Shown here: positions 1-6,052 of the stretch, piece by piece | Layout: the number at the start of each line of letters is the position of its first letter | How positions within the stretch are numbered: position 1 is the first letter of the stretch | Source of the DNA: Sulfurimonas sp. | GTDB taxonomy: Bacteria; Campylobacterota; Campylobacteria; Campylobacterales; Sulfurimonadaceae | Direction: 5' to 3' | Assembly (NCBI GenBank): GCA_027044845.1 | Contig: JALUBM010000075.1 | Location: 1 to 8,365 of the forward strand | DNA: 8,365 bases | Notes under the pieces: model-generated | Database searches by the model: none | What the model saw: the letters and a program-made list of their open reading frames with translations, nothing else | What the model was told of the DNA's origin: nothing | Made by a program: the position numbers and the translations under genes

Positions 1-1
1 A

Positions 2-238
2 ACAGTTGTTAAACATCTAAAAAAAGCTCGAAAAGAGGATAAAGATTTCAAGATAGATAATCTTATGCCGAGTGATATTCCAATAGAAGAGATTAGGCAA
101 GTGAGAGAAGATATTTTAAAAGAGGGCAGTGAAGAGAATTTTACGCCATCAGGAGATGTAAAATTAGCTTCTATTTTACAAAGAGTTGAGGGGATAGGGT
201 ATGATGAATTGCATATAGCTATGCTGTTTATTACATAA
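2..238 (+). CDS. C-terminal fragment of unrecognised protein (5' end outside window)
   Basis: An open frame runs from base 2 to a TAA at 236-238 with no internal stop, giving the last 78 residues of a protein whose start lies upstream of the window. I do not recognise the family. The visible part is soluble and highly charged: a basic stretch (KHLKKARKEDKDFK), an acidic helical stretch (PIEEIRQVREDILKEG), and a more hydrophobic end finishing in LHIAMLFIT. No signal peptide, membrane segment or known metal or nucleotide motif can be seen in this piece. The 67 bp between its stop and the porin ATG contain no clear terminator hairpin, so read-through into the porin gene cannot be excluded. Only the reading frame and stop are supported; the function is unknown. 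Confidence 0.65.
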   Translation, partial: TVVKHLKKARKEDKDFKIDNLMPSDIPIEEIRQVREDILKEGSEENFTPSGDVKLASILQRVEGIGYDELHIAMLFIT

Positions 239-305
239 ATAGTTTGGTCTTGATGTAGATAAAATTCATGGCAATCATAAAATAAAGAGCTAAAAGGACA
301 AAATA

Positions 306-1709
306 ATGAAGAAAAAAATAATATTACTCAGCATGTTAGCAACAGGTTCTATCCTTTGTGCAAACACTGCTATAAAAGCAGAAAACACAAGTAGTTTAGC
401 AAATGCTATGCAAAATGGAAAAGCTTCTGGACAAGTAAGATATTATTACATGTATGAAGATGAAGGTCGGGATTATCAAGATTATTTTGGTTCTGCCATT
501 GGCGGACATTTAAAATATGAAACAGGCACGATATCAGGATTTAACATAGGTGTTGCATTTTATATTTCACATTTTTTATCAACAAATTATTCGCCAACAA
601 GCGTTGAACCTGCAGCAAATAATAAAAACTCAAGATACGTTGCAGGACTTATGGATGCTTCTGACCCGTCTGTAACAAGTATAACAGGTATCGGTGAATT
701 ATACTTAAACTATAAATATTCAAAAACCAATATACGCGTTGGACGAATGAAATTAAAAACACCTTTTATGAATCCAGAAGATGGAAGAATGATTCCAACT
801 CTTGAACAAGGTGCTTGGATTAAAAGTACTGACCTAAATGGCTTTGTTTTACAGGTAGGTTATGTAAATGCATTTTGGAATAGAAGTACTTCACAATGGA
901 AAACTACTGAAGAATCATTGGGATATGGCTATGCACAAGCAAAAGCTCCAAATAAGAATGCATCTGCTTATAAAGGGCATACAAGCAGTAATGGTGTTTA
1001 TGTTGCATCGTTAGCGTATACCGGAGTAAAAGGTCTGAAACTTCAAGCGTGGGATTATTACTTACAAAATATTATGAATGTCGGATATCTGCAAGCTGAT
1101 TATAAACGTAAAATAGGAAACTATAAATTTATTGTAGCAGGTCAGTATATCAATGAAGCAGAAGTCGGTGACGGTGGTAACAGTGACGCTACGCATCCAG
1201 AATACTCATATAGAGCCAAAGATGAAAAAAGTGAACTATTTGGGGCAAAAATAGGAGCTGGTTATTCTGGTACGATGCTTACACTTGCTGCTACAAAAGT
1301 TACGTCTCAGGGAAGATTCCTTTTTCCTAGAGAGTGGGGAAAAGAGCCACTCTTTACTTTTCAAAAAAGAGAAAGGACTGACGGTAGCGGTGATGCGACA
1401 GCAACACTTCTGACATTAGGGCAAGATTTTAGCGTATTTGGAATCAATGGTTTAAAAGTTTTAGGTGGAATTGGAAAATACAATCATGTAGATGCCAAAG
1501 ATTTCGCCTTAAATAAATATGGTGTACCTAGCTATATTCAAGGGAATGTTGATGTACACTATAAATTTAGCGGTGAACTTAAAGGCTTAAATGTAGAATA
1601 CCTTTTTGCAAGAAAAGTTGCAACAGGCAATACATACAATAACGCAAATTTTATTTTTAGAAAAAACGATTTAAATGTTCATAATTTTATTGTAAATTAT
1701 AACTTCTAA
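306..1709 (+). CDS. OprD-like outer-membrane porin
   Basis: This is a 467-residue outer-membrane beta-barrel, probably a general or small-solute diffusion channel of the OprD-like group common in Campylobacterota. Residues 1-25 form a classical Sec signal peptide: MKKK, a hydrophobic core, then a probable cleavage after AIKA before EN. The mature part is rich in alternating aromatic/glycine strands (for example GQVRYYYMY, GGHLKYETG, GFNIGVAFY) and carries a GRMKLKTPF...EDGRMIP segment that resembles the family's strand and constriction-loop region. It ends in Phe (HNFIVNYNF), the usual C-terminal signal for the BAM machinery. A good Shine-Dalgarno (AAAGGA, 293-298) lies 7 nt before the ATG. 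The gene is followed by a strong hairpin, so it is probably monocistronic or the last gene of its unit. The substrate cannot be inferred. Family assignment is from remembered sequence character, not a search. Confidence 0.85.
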   Translation: MKKKIILLSMLATGSILCANTAIKAENTSSLANAMQNGKASGQVRYYYMYEDEGRDYQDYFGSAIGGHLKYETGTISGFNIGVAFYISHFLSTNYSPTSVEPAANNKNSRYVAGLMDASDPSVTSITGIGELYLNYKYSKTNIRVGRMKLKTPFMNPEDGRMIPTLEQGAWIKSTDLNGFVLQVGYVNAFWNRSTSQWKTTEESLGYGYAQAKAPNKNASAYKGHTSSNGVYVASLAYTGVKGLKLQAWDYYLQNIMNVGYLQADYKRKIGNYKFIVAGQYINEAEVGDGGNSDATHPEYSYRAKDEKSELFGAKIGAGYSGTMLTLAATKVTSQGRFLFPREWGKEPLFTFQKRERTDGSGDATATLLTLGQDFSVFGINGLKVLGGIGKYNHVDAKDFALNKYGVPSYIQGNVDVHYKFSGELKGLNVEYLFARKVATGNTYNNANFIFRKNDLNVHNFIVNYNF

Positions 1710-1712
1710 GTC

Positions 1713-1778
1713 AAAATAAGGAATTGGTAGATTTTTCAATTATCATATAATACTGAAAAATCTCCAACTCCTTATTTT
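1713..1778. terminator. Bidirectional intrinsic terminator between porin and bioA
   Basis: Bases 1713-1738 pair with 1754-1778 in a 24-bp stem (blocks of 10, 4 and 10 bp) interrupted by one A-C mismatch (1723/1768) and one bulged T (1728). The loop is 15 nt (1739-1753). The right arm ends in a T-rich run (CTTATTTTT) and the left arm gives a similar U-rich tail on the other strand. It starts 3 nt after the porin stop and ends 16 nt before the end of bioA, so it is placed to stop both convergent transcripts. The stem is longer than that of a typical intrinsic terminator. Confidence 0.8.
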
Positions 1779-1794
1779 TATTATATTCCTGATT

Positions 1795-3090
1795 CTATAT
1801 TTTCATTATTGCCTCATACGCAACATCCATCATCGTATCAATCTCTGATTTTGTAATAATATACGGTGGCATAAAATAGACGATATGTCCAAGAGGACGC
1901 AATAAAACACCGTGTTTTAAACCGTATTCATACACTTTTAGTCCTATTCTCTGTTTTGCATCATATCCTTGCAATTCTACGACACCTACCATTCCTGTTT
2001 GTCTGATTTTTCCTACATTTGGCAGTTTTTGAAACTTTTGAAGTTTTTCATACATGTAACGCGAAAGCTCTCTATTTTTTTCAATAATATTCTCATTTTC
2101 AAAGATGTCGAGTGTTGCATTAGCCGCGGCACATGCCAAAGCATTGCCCGTATAAGAATGAGAATGTAAAAACGCTTTGTGTTCATTGTAATCACAATAA
2201 AATTTAGCATATATTTCATTTGATGTCAATACAACAGAAAGTGGCAGATAACCGCCTGTTAATCCTTTTGAAAGAACCAAAAAGTCAGGTGATATACCAG
2301 CTTTTTCACAAGCAAACAACTCCCCTGTTCTACCAAACCCCACCATCACTTCATCTGCTATAAGATGAATATTATACTTTGTACATGTAACACGAACCAA
2401 CTGCAGATATTTTGGATGATACATATGCATATAACCCGCACCCTGTATAAGTGGTTCTAATATCAATGCACTTATCTCATCTGCTCTGTCTGCACAGAGA
2501 TTTTCAAACTTTTTCGCCGCTTCTACTGCCGCTTCTTCACTCATATCAACAGGTACCGCTGTCTGAATCGTTTTAATTAAAAGCGGTTCGTATGTCTCTT
2601 TATATAATTCAACATCACCCACACTCAAAGCACCGATGGTCTCTCCATGGTAAGAGTTTGTGAGTGAGACAAAAAGAGATTTTTTCTTACCGTCATTAAG
2701 ATGAGCATGATAGCTCATTTTTAAAGCAACTTCTACGGCAGAAGAACCGTTATCAGAATAAAAACATTTATCCAAATTAGGTGGTGTTAATTTCACAAGA
2801 CGCTCAGAGAGCCTTATAACCTGTTCATGTGTAAAACCTGCGAGTATAACATGTTCTAAGGTATCAAGCTGTTCTTTTATTTTTAAATTAATATACTCGT
2901 TTGTGTGTCCAAACATATTTACCCACCAGGAACTGATAGCATCAATATATGTGTTGTCTTCAAAATCTTCAAGGTAAATTCCATGTGCTTTTTTAATAGA
3001 AATCAGTGGTAATTTTTCATGGTCTTTCATTTGAGTACACGGATGCCAAAGGACATTCAAGTCTCTATTTCTAAGTTCTGCATTTTTCAT
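1795..3090 (-). CDS. bioA: Adenosylmethionine-8-amino-7-oxononanoate aminotransferase (DAPA synthase)
   Basis: BioA is a PLP-dependent class III aminotransferase that moves an amino group from S-adenosylmethionine to KAPA, giving 7,8-diaminopelargonate in cytosolic biotin synthesis. From the start chosen here it has 431 residues, close to E. coli BioA (429). Visible landmarks are WHPCT (15-19), SSWW (53-56), NGSSAVE (114-120), SYHGE (146-150), LEPLIQGAG (211-219), ADEVMVGFGRTG (245-256, Asp246 to the PLP nitrogen), LSKGLTGG (273-280, Lys275 as Schiff-base lysine), HSYTGNALA (311-319) and LRPLGHIVYFMPPYI (397-411, Arg398 equivalent to the KAPA carboxylate-binding Arg). Two active-site positions differ from E. 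coli: Tyr17 is Cys18 and Asp147 is Glu150. The frame is open to a TTG at 3156, but that would add 22 residues unlike the family and would lie across a near-consensus promoter, so I prefer the ATG at 3090. No other biotin gene is in the window. It is divergent from the cell-division cluster. Confidence 0.92.
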   Translation of the reverse strand: MKNAELRNRDLNVLWHPCTQMKDHEKLPLISIKKAHGIYLEDFEDNTYIDAISSWWVNMFGHTNEYINLKIKEQLDTLEHVILAGFTHEQVIRLSERLVKLTPPNLDKCFYSDNGSSAVEVALKMSYHAHLNDGKKKSLFVSLTNSYHGETIGALSVGDVELYKETYEPLLIKTIQTAVPVDMSEEAAVEAAKKFENLCADRADEISALILEPLIQGAGYMHMYHPKYLQLVRVTCTKYNIHLIADEVMVGFGRTGELFACEKAGISPDFLVLSKGLTGGYLPLSVVLTSNEIYAKFYCDYNEHKAFLHSHSYTGNALACAAANATLDIFENENIIEKNRELSRYMYEKLQKFQKLPNVGKIRQTGMVGVVELQGYDAKQRIGLKVYEYGLKHGVLLRPLGHIVYFMPPYIITKSEIDTMMDVAYEAIMKI

Positions 3091-3096
3091 AAGTAA

Positions 3097-3126
3097 ATTA
3101 TACCTTTTATTCCCTCTCTTTATCAA
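3097..3126 (-). promoter_or_regulatory. Sigma-70-type promoter of bioA (predicted near-leaderless mRNA)
   Basis: Read on the - strand, TTGATA (3126-3121; 5 of 6 to the -35 consensus) is followed after 18 nt by a perfect TATAAT (3102-3097). Only six bases (TTACTT) separate the -10 box from the bioA ATG at 3090, so a start 6-7 nt downstream of the -10 would fall on or next to the A of the ATG. The purine-rich AAAAGG that could serve as a Shine-Dalgarno lies upstream of the -10 (3108-3103) and would not be in the RNA. This supports ATG 3090 over the upstream TTG, but the transcription start is inferred. Confidence 0.65.
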
Positions 3127-3162
3127 GTTTAAAGGCGATTTTACATAGAATATCAAATAAAT

Positions 3163-3182
3163 AAATTTCTTACAAGAAGTTT
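3163..3182. repeat. Imperfect palindrome upstream of the PpiD-like gene
   Basis: AAATTTCTT-AC-AAGAAGTTT forms two 9-bp arms around a 2-bp centre, with eight Watson-Crick pairs and one G-T pair per arm. It lies 25 bp before the PpiD-like start codon in the divergent bioA/PpiD intergenic region. It could be an operator-type half-site pair or a small 5' UTR hairpin. It is AT-rich, so chance is a real alternative. No convincing -35/-10 pair for the + strand was found; TAGAAT at 3146-3151 is the best -10 candidate and lacks a good -35. Confidence 0.35.
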
Positions 3183-3207
3183 ACATCACAAACAAGGTTT
3201 TTAGTAT

Positions 3208-4674
3208 ATGATTACATGGATGCAGAGACATAAAAAATGGCTTATTATAACTATATGGATTTCAACTATTGCGTTTGTCGGAGCAGGTTTTGTCGGCTGG
3301 GGACAATACAGCTACGGAAATAAAGCGGGTGCTGTTGCAAAAGTTGGCGATGTAGAAATCAGTAAAGGTGAGCTTCAAAAAACATATTCTCGTCTCTATG
3401 CACAGTATAATCAAATGTTCCAAGGAAACTTTGATAAAGAAAAAGCAAAAAAATTTGGACTTAGCAAACAAGCATTGCAACAGCTTGAGCAACAAGCATT
3501 ACTCATAAATCTTGCCCATTCATACGACCTTATTGTTACCGATAAAGAGATAATTCAATCACTTAAACAACAAAAAGCTTTTTTTAAAAATGGAAAATTT
3601 AATAAAGAAACATATAAACTTGTACTTTCTCAAAATAGACTCACTACTAAAGAATATGAAACACAACTAAGAAAAGAATTGTTAATACAAAAAACCTTAA
3701 AACTACTTCCTGTAAAAACCTCAAAGAATGAAGACAATATTTTAAATACAATTTTAAATATTGCCGACAAAATAAATTATAAAGTACTCAGTTTTAACGA
3801 TATAAAAGTCTCCGTTACAGATAAGAAATTAAAAAAGTTTTGGGAAAGCCAAAAAGATAATTTCATGACTCATGTTATTTATAAGGTAAATTTCATAAGA
3901 ATAGCTCCTATTTCTCAAACATTCAGTGATGCTGAGATTACAAAACACTATAAAGAAAACCGAACACATTTTAAAGGCAATGACGGTAAAATTTTAACAC
4001 TTGAAGCGGCAAAAAAGAAAGTTATCAACGAATTGGATGCAAAAATAACAAAGAATAAAGCGTTACGTACATATATAGCATTCAAGAAAAATAAGCTTTC
4101 TGATAAAACAACAATCAATCATGCAGAAATTTCAAAATCACACAATCCTTTTAATACACAAATTTTAGAGACACTTTCTAAACTCGCATTCACAAAACCA
4201 TTCACAAAACCTGTCCAGATAAACGGTGTATATTATATATTTGAGCTTACAAAGATTATTCCTTCAAAGCCAAAATCATTTCAAGAAGCAAAGGCAGAAG
4301 TTTTACCACTTTTTATAACGCAAACGAAAAAAGAAAAACTTATGAAACTTGCAAATGATTCAGTGAATACTTTTATAGGAAAAACTTCTAATTTCCTCAC
4401 TGTCACATCAGCCGATAAATTAGAAAATTTAAATAAACAAGAAACAGTTAATTTTTTACAAAAACTATTGATGAGTGATAAAAAAAGATCATTTATCAGT
4501 TTAAATAACGGAAAAATTGTTTTATACAATATTTTGGAACAAAAACTGCTTACAAATAAAAATAGTAATGTTAGCGATACAATTGCAAAACTAAAAAGTA
4601 CAATGTTTAGTGAAGGACTTATAAAAACACTTCAAAACAAGTACCAAACTGAGATTTATATTCAAGGACTCTAA
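3208..4674 (+). CDS. PpiD-like inner-membrane periplasmic chaperone (SurA_N type), parvulin core apparently absent
   Basis: This is a 488-residue protein with an N-terminal signal anchor: MITWMQRHKKW is the basic cytoplasmic end, residues 11-31 the membrane helix, and the rest is periplasmic. Residues 43-168 match the layout of the PpiD/SurA N-terminal chaperone module: AKVGDVEISKGEL, a helical region, an ALQQLEQQALLINLA helix, LIVTDKEIIQSL, then FFKNGKFNKETYKLVL and the following helices. Two D-x-x-[IL]-x-x-[YF] helical repeats follow (VTDKKLKKFWESQKDNF at 203-219 and SDAEITKHYKENRTHF at 240-255). In E. coli PpiD (623 aa) the parvulin domain comes next; here the chain passes straight into a region like the post-parvulin C-terminal part (AFTKPFTKPVQINGVYYIFEL, KSFQEAKAEV). 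It is therefore probably a holdase-type folding factor for exported proteins, not a prolyl isomerase. A weak AAGG (3194-3197) precedes the ATG. The last codons contain the ftsA ribosome-binding site. Family confidence is high; the missing parvulin is an inference from my alignment by eye. Confidence 0.85.
   Translation: MITWMQRHKKWLIITIWISTIAFVGAGFVGWGQYSYGNKAGAVAKVGDVEISKGELQKTYSRLYAQYNQMFQGNFDKEKAKKFGLSKQALQQLEQQALLINLAHSYDLIVTDKEIIQSLKQQKAFFKNGKFNKETYKLVLSQNRLTTKEYETQLRKELLIQKTLKLLPVKTSKNEDNILNTILNIADKINYKVLSFNDIKVSVTDKKLKKFWESQKDNFMTHVIYKVNFIRIAPISQTFSDAEITKHYKENRTHFKGNDGKILTLEAAKKKVINELDAKITKNKALRTYIAFKKNKLSDKTTINHAEISKSHNPFNTQILETLSKLAFTKPFTKPVQINGVYYIFELTKIIPSKPKSFQEAKAEVLPLFITQTKKEKLMKLANDSVNTFIGKTSNFLTVTSADKLENLNKQETVNFLQKLLMSDKKRSFISLNNGKIVLYNILEQKLLTNKNSNVSDTIAKLKSTMFSEGLIKTLQNKYQTEIYIQGL
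4188..4211 (+). repeat. 12-bp perfect tandem duplication inside the PpiD-like gene
   Basis: ATTCACAAAACC occurs twice in direct succession (4188-4199 and 4200-4211). It is in frame and gives FTKP-FTKP at residues 328-335, just before the predicted strand VQINGVYYIFEL. The unit is a multiple of three, so copy-number change would add or remove four residues without breaking the frame. Confidence 0.8.
4664..4668 (+). promoter_or_regulatory. Shine-Dalgarno of ftsA inside the PpiD-like coding end
   Basis: AAGGA lies 7 nt upstream of TTG 4676, within the last codons of the preceding gene (stop TAA 4672-4674). Spacing is ideal and decides the TTG start: there is no ATG in this frame until far inside the ATPase fold (Met108). 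The arrangement suggests translational coupling. Confidence 0.75.
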
Positions 4675-4675
4675 A

Positions 4676-6040
4676 TTGAGTAGAACCGTTTTAGCTATAG
4701 ATATAGGCTCAACAAAAATTTGTGCAATAATTGCAGAAATAGACAACAATAACGAAATCTCAATAACTGGTGCAGGAACCACTAAAGCACAGGGACTAAA
4801 AAAAGGAAGTATTACAAATATAGAACTTGCTTCAAGAAGTATCAGAACAGCGGTTGAAGATGCAAAAAGAGTCTCAGGTAGTACAATAAATAGTGCTATA
4901 GTCTCTATCTCAGGGGCATACACAAAAAGTCTTAATTCTAATGGCATAGTCAACATTCAATCAAAAGAAATATCACTTGAAGAAATTAAGCGTGTAATGC
5001 ATACTTCACTCTATAACGCAAACATTCCGAACGAATATGAAGTCCTACATGCACTCCCTTTTAACTTCAAAGTAGATGATCAAGATTATATAGAAGACCC
5101 TTTAGGTATGAATGCTTCAAGACTTGAAGTTGAAACGCATATAATAACTACACAAAAATCGAACCTTAACAATCTTAAAAAAGCGGTTAAAGGTGCTGGA
5201 GTAGAAGTAGAAAATATAGTGCTTAACAGTTATGCCTCCGCAATAGCGACACTTAATGAAGATGAAAAAGAATTAGGTGCGGCAGTGATTGATATGGGTG
5301 GAAATACAAGCAATATTGCTATTCATTCTGGTAATTCTATCCGTTACAATGAATTTTTAGGTGTTGGTTCAAACCATGTAACAAGTGACCTTTCTATGGC
5401 ACTACATACACCACTTAATGTTGCTGATAAAGTAAAACTCACCTATGGTTCGTTATTAACACCTAGCAATGATTTGATTGAACTTCCTATCATAGGTGAT
5501 GAAAATTCAACCCATGAAGTTTCCCTTGAAGTGGTGCATAATGTCATTTTTGCACGGGTAGAAGAGACATTAATGATACTTGCCCAATTCATCGAGAACA
5601 GTGCTTTAAAGGAACAAATAGGTGCAGGAATTGTACTAACGGGTGGTTTCTCAAAGATGGACGGTATTCGAGATTTAGCCATTGCAACTTTTGGTTCTAT
5701 GCCTGTTCGTCTGGCAAAACCTATCGAGATGAATGGACTTTTTGACTCTTTACGTGATCCAGAATATTCAAGTGCTATCGGACTTATTATGTATTCAGCA
5801 TACCCATGTACACCCTACGAAATAGATGTCAATAAAAGAGTAAGACATACAAACGAAGAGCCAACTATACAAAATAGCATATATTTTACCAATGAACCTG
5901 TTATACCTGTTGCACCTTCTGAAGAACAAATGGTTGGTGATAAGCATAAAATGGTAAACTTAGAAAAAGCGAAAGAAAAAAAGAGTGATGAAGCTGGAAA
6001 TTTCAGTAAATTTTGGAACTGGGCTACCCAGTTATTTTAA
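4676..6040 (+). CDS. ftsA: Cell division protein FtsA (actin-like membrane anchor of the Z ring)
   Basis: FtsA is an actin-like ATPase that polymerises on the inner face of the membrane, binds the FtsZ C-terminal peptide and recruits later division proteins. The 454 residues show the expected order: phosphate-1 loop VLAIDIGSTKICAIIAEI (5-22), the FtsA-specific 1C (SHS2) subdomain around residues 82-160 (MHTSLYNANIPNEYEVLHALP), phosphate-2 loop AAVIDMGGNTSNIAIHSG (202-219), the LGVGSNHVTSDLSMAL segment (228-243), and the adenosine loop GIVLTGGFSKMDGI (318-331). A charged, probably disordered linker (about 380-440) leads to the extreme C-terminal helix FSKFWNWATQLF (443-454), an amphipathic membrane-targeting sequence. 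The start is TTG, 1 nt after the preceding stop, with AAGGA 7 nt upstream. The ftsZ Shine-Dalgarno overlaps its stop codon. The length is somewhat greater than E. coli FtsA (420), mainly in the linker. Confidence 0.95.
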   Translation: MSRTVLAIDIGSTKICAIIAEIDNNNEISITGAGTTKAQGLKKGSITNIELASRSIRTAVEDAKRVSGSTINSAIVSISGAYTKSLNSNGIVNIQSKEISLEEIKRVMHTSLYNANIPNEYEVLHALPFNFKVDDQDYIEDPLGMNASRLEVETHIITTQKSNLNNLKKAVKGAGVEVENIVLNSYASAIATLNEDEKELGAAVIDMGGNTSNIAIHSGNSIRYNEFLGVGSNHVTSDLSMALHTPLNVADKVKLTYGSLLTPSNDLIELPIIGDENSTHEVSLEVVHNVIFARVEETLMILAQFIENSALKEQIGAGIVLTGGFSKMDGIRDLAIATFGSMPVRLAKPIEMNGLFDSLRDPEYSSAIGLIMYSAYPCTPYEIDVNKRVRHTNEEPTIQNSIYFTNEPVIPVAPSEEQMVGDKHKMVNLEKAKEKKSDEAGNFSKFWNWATQLF

Positions 6041-6045
6041 AGGAG
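6039..6045 (+). promoter_or_regulatory. Strong Shine-Dalgarno of ftsZ overlapping the ftsA stop
   Basis: AAAGGAG begins within the ftsA TAA (6038-6040) and ends 7 nt before ATG 6053. It is the best ribosome-binding site in the cluster, in contrast to the weaker sites with TTG codons for ftsA and the J-domain gene, and fits the need for excess FtsZ. Confidence 0.85.
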
Positions 6046-6052
6046 TGAGAGA

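Noticed and set aside
250..283. Possible promoter for the porin (TTGATG at 250-255 with TAAAAT at 260-265 or 278-283)
   Set aside because: Spacers of 4 or 22 nt are unsuitable for sigma-70. TGGCA at 269-273 has no matching GC element at the sigma-54 distance. In AT-rich DNA the -10-like words alone are not evidence.
312..318. A7 run in the porin signal-peptide codons as a phase-variation tract
   Set aside because: Seven A residues is short for contingency loci in this group, and similar runs are common in these AT-rich genes (for example in the PpiD-like gene).
1746..1751. TATAAT in the loop of the porin/bioA terminator
   Set aside because: No -35 at a proper distance and no gene to drive; chance occurrence in an AT-rich loop.
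1969..2219. Short open frames on both strands inside bioA
   Set aside because: They lie fully within a well-supported gene, have no ribosome-binding site and no recognisable domain.
3091..3156. N-terminal extension of bioA to a TTG at 3156 (22 extra residues)
   Set aside because: The extension does not look like the BioA family, has no Shine-Dalgarno, and lies across a near-consensus promoter whose start would fall at ATG 3090.
4591..4956. 121-codon open frame on the - strand across the PpiD-like/ftsA junction
   Set aside because: It is antisense to two clear genes, has no family features, and is a shadow of the codon pattern of ftsA.
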